This document shows, piece by piece, positions 56,553-64,000 of a stretch of 64,000 nt of DNA. The position numbers and the translations under genes are program-made. Within the stretch, counting starts at the first letter, position 1. The number at the start of each line of letters is the position of its first letter. Where the stretch lies: the NCBI GenBank assembly GCA_003130835.1, contig QEXX01000048.1:1-64000 (forward strand). Reading direction: 5' to 3'. Origin of the DNA: Anaerolineae bacterium (GTDB taxonomy: Bacteria > Chloroflexota > Anaerolineae > Anaerolineales > UBA4823). The notes under the pieces were generated by a model. That model was not told the DNA's origin and searched no databases. It saw only the letters and a program-made list of their open reading frames with translations.

Positions 56553-59117
56553 ATGAGAGAGTTTGATTGGTATTCTAGAGACCAAGAGGAAGAATTCGGC
56601 GAAGCTCTTCATCGCCGCACCGAAGAGTTATATCAAATTCCGGATAGCATCCCTGACGAACAGGGTATCATCGAATGTCCGGTGCTTCCTTTGCGAGATT
56701 TAGTTGTTTTCCCGCACATGATCTCGCCAATCTTTATTGAAAGGGAAAGCTCTCTCGAAGCCATCGAAGAGGCGCAAATTTTGGATCAGACTGTGATTGC
56801 CTTGACCCAGCGCGATCCAGAGATTGATGATCCGACCCCGCAGGACCTTCTACCGATTGGGGTGGAGATGGCAGTGGGACGGCTCTTGGAGATGCCGGAT
56901 GGGTCGAGCTCGGCTTTGGTGCAGGGGCGGCGCCGCGTTCAGGTCGTGGAATTTACCCAGACTCAGCCTTTTATGAAAGCCCGTGCCCGCCTGATCGATG
57001 AAAACCGCGAAGTCGATCGCCAAATCGAAGCCACAATGCGCACGGTGTTGGAGCTTTTCAAGAAGTGCGTCGAACTGAATCGAAGCTTGCCAGAAGAAGC
57101 CTACCTCTATGCGTTGAATATCGTCGAGCCAGGCTGGTTAGCAGACATGGTGGTCACAGCCATCGCTCCTTCGATCAAAGAGCGCATAGACTTCTTGATG
57201 ACCGTTGACCCATTAGCCAGACTCAATAAGGTCGTTAGCTTATTAGCGCGTGAAGCCGATGTGCTAGAGTTAGAGGATAAAATTCACTCTCGCGCTCAAA
57301 GCGAAGTCGACCGCAGCCAGCGTGAATATTATCTACGAGAGCAGATGAAGGCAATCCAGACTGAACTGGGAGAAGGAGACATCTGGACGCAGGAAATTGA
57401 GGAGCTAAGGGAACGGGTGCAACAAGCGAACTTGCCCCAAGAAGCACAGGAGCGCGCCCTAAAGGAAATTGATCGTTTGAGCCAAATGCCTCCCATGTCA
57501 CCAGAGATCGGCATCTTGCGCACCTATATTGACTGGATTCTCGATTTACCTTGGACGGAAGAAACAGAAGATAACCTCGATGTCAAACATGCCGCCCAAG
57601 TTCTCGAACGCGATCATTACGGTTTACCCAAGGCAAAAGAACGCATTTTGGAATATATTGCCGTGCGCAATCTGAAACCCAAAAAAGTACGCCAGCCGAT
57701 CTTGTGTTTTGTCGGACCGCCTGGCACCGGTAAAACTTCTCTGGGTCAGTCCATCGCCAACGCATTAGGGAGAAAATTTGTTCGCTTGTCGTTGGGAGGG
57801 GTGCGAGATGAAGCGGAAATACGCGGTCATAGGCGGACGTATATCGGGGCATTGCCCGGCCGCATTTTACAAACCATGAAGCGGGCCGGCACAATTAATC
57901 CATTATTCATGTTGGATGAGATCGATAAACTGGGCACGGATTTTCGTGGTGATCCTGCTGCGGCATTACTAGAGGTTTTAGACCCTGAGCAGAATAATGC
58001 CTTTTCGGATCACTATTTAGAGATTCCCTATGACCTTTCCAAAGTGCTGTTTATCACCACAGCAAACTATACCGGCACGATTCCACCCGCTTTGTTGGAT
58101 CGCATGGAAGTGATTGAGTTTCCAGGTTATATCGAGGAGGAAAAACTCGAAATTGCCCAACGGTACTTAATACCACGTCAGTTAGAGGAAACTGGATTAG
58201 AAGAGAGCCAAATCCGCTTTCTGCCGAGTGCAATTGTCAAAATCATTCGAGAATATACTTATGAAGCTGGGGTGCGCAACCTAGAACGTGAAATTGGGCG
58301 AGTCTGCCGCAAAATCGCTCGGGCAAAAGCGGAAGGGAAAAGACACCCAACGGTAGTGACCCCAGCTTTAGTCGAGAAGTACCTTGGTCCGCCTCAATTT
58401 TTCAACCTCGAAGCAGAGCGGAAGAATGAAGTGGGGGTTGCTACGGCTGTTGCGTGGACGGAGTATGGGGGTGAAATTATGCCGGTTGAAGTGCTCTTAA
58501 TGGAGGGGAAGGGTGGCTTACAAATCACGGGACAGGTTGGAAACGTCATGCAAGAATCGGCACAAGCTGCCCTGTCTTATCTGAAGTCACGCGCTGAAGA
58601 TTTCAACCTCAAAATGAACCTTTTCGAGAAGGTCGATATCCATATTCATATTCCAGAAGGCGCCATTCCAAAAGACGGTCCGAGTGCTGGAATCACCATT
58701 TGTACGGCCTTGGTTTCTGCTTTTACCGGACGAGAAGTGTTAAAAGACGTCGGTATGACTGGTGAAATTACCTTGCGCGGCCGCATCCTGCCGGTAGGCG
58801 GTATCCGCGAGAAGGTGCTTGCAGCTCATCGCGCCGGTTTAAAAACCGTGATTCTTCCTAAAAAGAATATGAAAGACCTGATCGATGTGCCAAAGAAAGC
58901 TCGCGACGAATTGAAAATTGTCCCCGTCGAAGATATGGATCAAGTATTACAGATTGCGTTATCGACAGCGCCGCCCAAACGGAAACACTTACGCTTTCTG
59001 AAGCGCCTGAGTGAAGAAGATCAAGAAGAGAAAGAAGAAACGGAAGAAAAAGCTCCTCGATCAAGCTCGTACACGCGCCGTCGCACCCAAACCTCAACCA
59101 CCCAGCCTGGAGCTTAG
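56553..59117 (+). CDS. lon: ATP-dependent Lon protease
   Basis: [58 protein letters not shown] (catalytic Ser). Confidence 0.97.
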   Translation: MREFDWYSRDQEEEFGEALHRRTEELYQIPDSIPDEQGIIECPVLPLRDLVVFPHMISPIFIERESSLEAIEEAQILDQTVIALTQRDPEIDDPTPQDLLPIGVEMAVGRLLEMPDGSSSALVQGRRRVQVVEFTQTQPFMKARARLIDENREVDRQIEATMRTVLELFKKCVELNRSLPEEAYLYALNIVEPGWLADMVVTAIAPSIKERIDFLMTVDPLARLNKVVSLLAREADVLELEDKIHSRAQSEVDRSQREYYLREQMKAIQTELGEGDIWTQEIEELRERVQQANLPQEAQERALKEIDRLSQMPPMSPEIGILRTYIDWILDLPWTEETEDNLDVKHAAQVLERDHYGLPKAKERILEYIAVRNLKPKKVRQPILCFVGPPGTGKTSLGQSIANALGRKFVRLSLGGVRDEAEIRGHRRTYIGALPGRILQTMKRAGTINPLFMLDEIDKLGTDFRGDPAAALLEVLDPEQNNAFSDHYLEIPYDLSKVLFITTANYTGTIPPALLDRMEVIEFPGYIEEEKLEIAQRYLIPRQLEETGLEESQIRFLPSAIVKIIREYTYEAGVRNLEREIGRVCRKIARAKAEGKRHPTVVTPALVEKYLGPPQFFNLEAERKNEVGVATAVAWTEYGGEIMPVEVLLMEGKGGLQITGQVGNVMQESAQAALSYLKSRAEDFNLKMNLFEKVDIHIHIPEGAIPKDGPSAGITICTALVSAFTGREVLKDVGMTGEITLRGRILPVGGIREKVLAAHRAGLKTVILPKKNMKDLIDVPKKARDELKIVPVEDMDQVLQIALSTAPPKRKHLRFLKRLSEEDQEEKEETEEKAPRSSSYTRRRTQTSTTQPGA

Positions 59118-59120
59118 TTC

Positions 59121-60047
59121 GTGCTTAAATCCCGCCTTAGATGGATCATCGTTTTGATAGGATGGTTGGTGTCTTGTCAAGGGAGGAGTACTCAGACAAC
59201 ACCCCCATCTGTCCAGGTTAGCGAGTTGCCCCCATCTCCTACCCTGAGCATGGCGGTTGCAGCAACTCCTACGCTTGCCTACACTCCGACTCCAATGCCG
59301 ACATTTGGTTCTACTGTTTCGGTAGTTTTTGTGCCCGATCAGCAATCGCTCCCTGTGTTGGCTAGCCCTCAGTCAAACGCAGATGTGGTTGGGTATCTAG
59401 AAGCCAATCAAACCAATCTGACCGCCAGTGGAAACTATCGAAAGGAAGGAGATGACTTATGGGTGGAAATTGGCCTTCCTCAGGGGGGCATGGGATGGGT
59501 GAAGGCTGATTATCTGACCACTACGATCCCTGCAGACCAATTTTGCTCCAACCCGCAAATCCAGGGTTTTACAGATCAAATCCTAACCATCTTTTCGCAA
59601 AAGGATGGGCAGCGGTTGGCGGCTATTGTTAGCCCGATTCATGGATTACGCCTGCGTACCCATTGGTCAAATGCCGAGGTCTTTTTGGGGGACAGGCAAA
59701 TCCTTGACGGTTTATTTCAGGATACAACCACCTATACCTTTGGGGTTGAAAAATTCTCGCAGCAGCCCATTCAAGGCACGTTTCAAGAGGTTGTCTATCC
59801 ACTTTTGATGGATGTATTTGAAGGTGGTATGGAGACTTGTAATACGTTAGATCAAGGGTTGGCGGCTGATTGGGTGAGCGGGTATATTCAATGGCCCTTT
59901 GAATATGCCAATCTAAATTATCTAGCGCGCTTTCGCCCGGCGCCTGCGCAAGATGAGTTGAATTGGCGAATGTGGGCATTTGGGATTGAGTGGGTCAACC
60001 AACAACCAACACTCACTGTCATGGTTCATTACCAATGGGATTTCTAG
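59121..60047 (+). CDS. Lipoprotein with SH3-like domain
   Basis: Lipobox-like WLVSCQG; Thr/Pro-rich linker; LPVLASPQSNADVVGYLEANQTNLTASGNYRKEGDDLWVEIGLPQGGMGWVKADYL. Confidence 0.7.
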   Translation: MLKSRLRWIIVLIGWLVSCQGRSTQTTPPSVQVSELPPSPTLSMAVAATPTLAYTPTPMPTFGSTVSVVFVPDQQSLPVLASPQSNADVVGYLEANQTNLTASGNYRKEGDDLWVEIGLPQGGMGWVKADYLTTTIPADQFCSNPQIQGFTDQILTIFSQKDGQRLAAIVSPIHGLRLRTHWSNAEVFLGDRQILDGLFQDTTTYTFGVEKFSQQPIQGTFQEVVYPLLMDVFEGGMETCNTLDQGLAADWVSGYIQWPFEYANLNYLARFRPAPAQDELNWRMWAFGIEWVNQQPTLTVMVHYQWDF

Positions 60048-60151
60048 ATTAACGAATTTCTCCTTTAAGCTTGAGAAGATTAAGTGATGTTATAATCATT
60101 TTATCGGGACAACAATTCGAGGGTTTTGCACAGTTGAAAAGGAGATTGTTT

Positions 60152-61486
60152 ATGCCAGTAATGAACCTACCTGGACCGAAAGCCAAGTCAATTATCAAGC
60201 GAGATCGGGAAGTGATTTCGCCTTCTTATCCGCGAGGGTATCCATTTGTGATGGATCACGGAAAAGGCACCGAGGTATGGGATGTCGACGGGAATCGCTT
60301 TTTGGATTTTGCAGCCGGAATTGCAGTGGTTGCTACCGGCCATAGCCACCCAAAAGTTGTCCAAGCTATCCAAGAACAAGCGGAAAAATTTTTACATATC
60401 TCTTCCGACTTTTACCATGAAAAATGGGTTGAGTTAGGGGAAAAGCTAAATGAGATAGCCCCTTTCATAAGTAATGCAGTGTCGTTTATGACCAATTCCG
60501 GCACGGAAAGCGTTGAAACGGCGATCAAATTAGCCCGACATTATACTGGAAGAACCGAGTTTATCGGCTTCTTAGGGGCTTTTCATGGCAGGACCATGGG
60601 AGCAGTGACCTTCACCGCAAGTAAATCACTCTATCATCGGGATTTCTATCCCTTGATGAATGGGGTGACCCATGTTCCATTTCCGAATCCGTATCGGCCT
60701 GTCTTAATCTCGCACCCCGACGAAGATTACGGCGAAACCGTCGTTCGATATATCGAAGAGCAAATTTTTCGGTTTGTGCTTCCACCTGAGAATGTAGCCG
60801 CAATCTTGGTCGAGCCAATCCAAGGGGAAGGCGGGTATGTTGTGCCCCCGCCAGGTTTTTTCCCCGCTTTGCGTGAGTTATGCGACCGGTATGGAATCTT
60901 GCTCATCGTGGACGAAGTTCAAAGCGGTGTCGGGCGCACGGGGAAATGGTGGGCAATCGAGCATTGGGAGGTTGAACCGGATATTGTCTGTGCAGCAAAG
61001 GGCATTGCGTCTGGGATGCCGCTTGGTGCTACCATTGCAAAAGATTACATAATGAATTGGCCAAAAGGGGCACATGGGAATACCTATGGCGGCAACCCTA
61101 TCTCCTGCGCAGCGGCCTTGGCAACCATTGAATTAATTGAAGGTGGTTACATGCAAAATGCCGCTGAAATGGGAGAGTATCTCCTCCGCTTGCTGCGTGA
61201 GATGCAAGAGCGTCATCCATCGATTGGCGACGTGCGTGGCAAGGGGTTAATGATTGGGGTCGAATTTGTAGAAGATCGTCAATCAAAAGTGTATGCTGAA
61301 AAGCTACGCGATCTCATCGTGGAGAATGCGTTTCGACGAGGTCTGCTGTTACTAGGTTGTGGCAAAAGCACCATCCGTATTTCGCCTCCCTTGTGTGTGA
61401 CCCGCGCCGAGATCGATGAAGCGATGGAAATCTTTGAAGAAGCCATAACAATTAGCGAGAGTGAGACCTTAACCCTTGTTGCCTGA
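60152..61486 (+). CDS. Class III aminotransferase (acetylornithine/4-aminobutyrate aminotransferase family)
   Basis: FLDFAAGIAVVATGHSHPKVV, MTNSGTESVETAIKLAR, LIVDEVQSGVGRTGKWWAIEH, GNTYGGNPISCAAALATIE. Confidence 0.92.
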   Translation: MPVMNLPGPKAKSIIKRDREVISPSYPRGYPFVMDHGKGTEVWDVDGNRFLDFAAGIAVVATGHSHPKVVQAIQEQAEKFLHISSDFYHEKWVELGEKLNEIAPFISNAVSFMTNSGTESVETAIKLARHYTGRTEFIGFLGAFHGRTMGAVTFTASKSLYHRDFYPLMNGVTHVPFPNPYRPVLISHPDEDYGETVVRYIEEQIFRFVLPPENVAAILVEPIQGEGGYVVPPPGFFPALRELCDRYGILLIVDEVQSGVGRTGKWWAIEHWEVEPDIVCAAKGIASGMPLGATIAKDYIMNWPKGAHGNTYGGNPISCAAALATIELIEGGYMQNAAEMGEYLLRLLREMQERHPSIGDVRGKGLMIGVEFVEDRQSKVYAEKLRDLIVENAFRRGLLLLGCGKSTIRISPPLCVTRAEIDEAMEIFEEAITISESETLTLVA

Positions 61487-63050
61487 TTTTCGCGTCCGTC
61501 AACGCGATTACCTTCTTGAGATCAGCCGGGCGATTACCCAGGAACTCAATCTGGATAGTCTCCTGGCTCGTATTTTAACGATTTCCATTGAGATGCTTGC
61601 CGGACAAGCGGGCTTAATTGCCTTGTGGGAAGAACGCGGGGGCTGGAGCGTTGCGGCTTCAATTGGCGTTGCCACACCTTTCTTGAGGTACCTTGAATCT
61701 TTACTCAGCCAGGTCTCCAATCAAGGCGATCCGAGTTTGTTAGATTTATCGGAAATCAATCACGTTGTACAAAAGCTCACCCGCACGGCAAGTTTTGGCT
61801 TATTGACCGGTGTTGGATTACCGTTGGTGGTGCGTAGGCGGGTTATTGGGTTGATTTTTATTTTTCGCAACTATGCAGGGGTGTTTTCCTCGAACGATCG
61901 GGCTTTATTGCAAAGCTTCGCCGATCAAGCAGCGATTGCTGTCTACAATGCTCAGCTTTATACCCAAGTTAGCCGTGAAAAGCAACGCCTCGATGCAATC
62001 CTAGATTCAGCAGCAGATGGTATCTTGATTATTGCTGCAGATCATCGCATTGAACGCTGTAACCCGGCTTTTGCTCGCATGGCAGGCATCCCCCAAGCAG
62101 CAATTATCGGGCGGCGGCATGAAGATGTGGTTGTTCTCTCGAAGCAAAAGGATGAGATGACCTTAGAGAAAGCGGAAGCTGGCGGGTGGCCCCTCACCCC
62201 TCATGCGACATTATATGTAGAAGGCGATTTACAACGTCCGAATGGAATTCCCTTACCGGTTGGGATTACATACGCGCCGCTCTTAAATCAAGATGGCTCT
62301 TTAATTGGGATTATTGCTACGGTGCGAGATATTACCCGTTTTCGTGAGGCGGATGAGCTAAAAACTACGTTTATCTCCGTAATCAGTCATGAGTTAAAAA
62401 CTCCTGTGGCGTTAATCAAGGGCTACGTAAGTACATTGCGGCGAGAAGATGCCCATTGGGATCCTTCAATCGTCCAAGATAGCCTCGCTGTCATTGAAGA
62501 AGAAGCCGATCGCCTAACCGAGTTGATCGAGAATTTATTAGATGCCACCCGATTGCAAGCGGGTGTCTTGTCGATCAATTTAGCTGATGTTGCTTTAGTA
62601 CCATTGATCGAGCGGATTGTCGCCAAGTTTCGCACCCAAACGACACAGCACAAGTTTGTGGTTGAATTACCGCCTGATCTACCTGTCATCATGGCGGATG
62701 AGAACCGCATTTCTCAATTGCTTTCTAATCTCCTTTCCAATGCCATTAAGTATTCACCAGAGGGGGGAGAAATCCGCATCAGTGGGCAAGAGCGAGCGGA
62801 GCAGATCGTCATTTGTGTTTCAGATGAAGGTTGTGGCATCTCTCCGGAAGACATCCCCTTTATTTTCGATCGTTTTTACCGTTCTGACACGGCAAAGCGG
62901 ACAACCAAAGGGGCTGGGTTGGGGTTATACCTTGCAAGAGCAGTCGTTGAGGCTCATGGAGGACATATTTGGGTTGACCCGAAAACCGAAAAAGGTACTA
63001 AAATATGTTTTTCTTTACCGAAAGATGCCAAGAGAAAATTAAGTCGATAG
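61476..63050 (+). CDS. GAF-PAS sensor histidine kinase
   Basis: GAF-like N-terminus; PAS; H-box FISVISHELKTPVALIKGYV; N box NLLSNAIKYSPEGG; G boxes VSDEGCGISPEDIPFIFDRFYR, GAGLGLYLARAVVEAHGG. TTG start. Confidence 0.94.
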   Translation: MLPDFRVRQRDYLLEISRAITQELNLDSLLARILTISIEMLAGQAGLIALWEERGGWSVAASIGVATPFLRYLESLLSQVSNQGDPSLLDLSEINHVVQKLTRTASFGLLTGVGLPLVVRRRVIGLIFIFRNYAGVFSSNDRALLQSFADQAAIAVYNAQLYTQVSREKQRLDAILDSAADGILIIAADHRIERCNPAFARMAGIPQAAIIGRRHEDVVVLSKQKDEMTLEKAEAGGWPLTPHATLYVEGDLQRPNGIPLPVGITYAPLLNQDGSLIGIIATVRDITRFREADELKTTFISVISHELKTPVALIKGYVSTLRREDAHWDPSIVQDSLAVIEEEADRLTELIENLLDATRLQAGVLSINLADVALVPLIERIVAKFRTQTTQHKFVVELPPDLPVIMADENRISQLLSNLLSNAIKYSPEGGEIRISGQERAEQIVICVSDEGCGISPEDIPFIFDRFYRSDTAKRTTKGAGLGLYLARAVVEAHGGHIWVDPKTEKGTKICFSLPKDAKRKLSR

Positions 63051-63062
63051 AGTGGAGTCATT

Positions 63063-64000
63063 ATGCCAAGATCCGTAGTGAGTTGTCCGAATTGTAAAAG
63101 GCCGGTGCAGGCCGAGATTCAGCAGCTTTTTGATCTCAATCAAGATCCGGCTGCAAAACAAAAATTGCTCTCTGGAGCGTTTAACCTGATTCAGTGTCCC
63201 AATTGCGGCTTTCGCGGTACAGCCGCCATGCCAATCGTTTATCATGATGCGGATAAGGAACTCTTATTAACTTTTGTTCCGCCAGAGTTGGGCTTGCCTC
63301 CCAATGAACAGGAACGCATAATCGGTGGATTAATCAATCAAGTCATGTCTTATTTGCCTCAAGAAAAACGTAAGGCGTACCTTTTGAGGCCGCAACAAAC
63401 CTTAACCATGCAAGGTTTAATTGAGCGTGTCCTAGAGGCCGATGGAATCACCAGAGAGATGCTCCAAGCTCAACAGCAAAGGTTGACGCTCATCCAGCGG
63501 TTGCATACAGCCTCATCAGCCGATGTTCAAAAGGAGATAATTGGTCAGGAAGATGCGTTGATCGATGAGCAATTTATAGCCTTGCTGGAACGCCTGATTG
63601 AGCTTGCGGCAGCCAGTGGGGATCAACAATCTGCCCAGAAATTAGTTGAGTTGCAGAAACTAGTCATCGAAGAGTCAACCTATGGGCGTCAGCTTAGCCA
63701 TCAAGTGCAGGAGGTAGAAGCTGCATTAGCCTCTCTGAAGGAAGCGGGTCAATCCCTAAATCGGGAAAAGTTGCTTGATATTGTCATGGCTGCACCCAAT
63801 GAGGAGCGAGTCCGAGCGTTGGTCAGCTTTGCAAGGGCCGGCATGGACTATCAATTCTTTCAGCTCCTGAGTGAGCGAATCGATCGGGTGAAAGGGGAGG
63901 AACGCGCTCGCTTAGTCAAGTTACGCGATACCCTTCTGCAATTCACCCAAGAGTACGACCAAGACCTTGCTCAAAGAGTGGAACAAGCTCGCCAGAGGCT
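63063..64000 (+). CDS. CpXC-domain protein (truncated by window end)
   Basis: MPRSVVSCPNCKRPVQAEIQQLFDLNQDPAAKQKLLSGAFNLIQCPNCGFRGTAAMPIVYHD; open to window edge, so absent from ORF track. Confidence 0.8.
   Translation, partial: MPRSVVSCPNCKRPVQAEIQQLFDLNQDPAAKQKLLSGAFNLIQCPNCGFRGTAAMPIVYHDADKELLLTFVPPELGLPPNEQERIIGGLINQVMSYLPQEKRKAYLLRPQQTLTMQGLIERVLEADGITREMLQAQQQRLTLIQRLHTASSADVQKEIIGQEDALIDEQFIALLERLIELAAASGDQQSAQKLVELQKLVIEESTYGRQLSHQVQEVEAALASLKEAGQSLNREKLLDIVMAAPNEERVRALVSFARAGMDYQFFQLLSERIDRVKGEERARLVKLRDTLLQFTQEYDQDLAQRVEQARQR

Overview
The window looks like a chromosomal segment from an Anaerolineae-like Chloroflexota bacterium (inferred from gene content and protein style, not proven). 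Coding density is high, and I found no rRNA or tRNA genes. From left to right: (1) a tandem array of 45/52-bp units with paired palindromes at the left edge. (2) glnS and folD. (3) A ~16-kb island that resembles an anaerobic purine/ureide salvage-and-fermentation locus. It holds an SsnA/8-oxoguanine-deaminase-like amidohydrolase, a GntR regulator, two different carbamoyltransferases, carbamate kinase, a BMP-type nucleoside ABC transporter, two fold-type II PLP enzymes and a dihydropyrimidinase/hydantoinase. Its promoter is bracketed by two identical TTGTCAGACAA operators. (4) Three orphan complex-I-like membrane genes, a coiled-coil protein and selB. (5) A surface-protein module: a DUF11-repeat/LPGTG/TM/sortase fusion, an OmpR-type response regulator, an 11-bp-phased CTGTCA direct repeat, a probable c-di-GMP-I riboswitch with terminator, a GEVED-domain protein and an unannotated 38-aa peptide ORF. 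(6) An origin-type block (rpmH-rnpA-yidD-yidC-jag-parA-parB) with extra genes. (7) Housekeeping genes (ctpA, mutL, sir2, tilS, folC, lon, an aminotransferase, a histidine kinase) plus a tyrosine-recombinase homologue that appears catalytically degenerate. The best candidates for something new are the c-di-GMP/response-regulator-controlled surface module (27218-32937), the ureide island with its regulatory sites (4079-20385) and the pseudo-recombinase (50763-51662). All family assignments come from reading motifs by eye; no database search was run.
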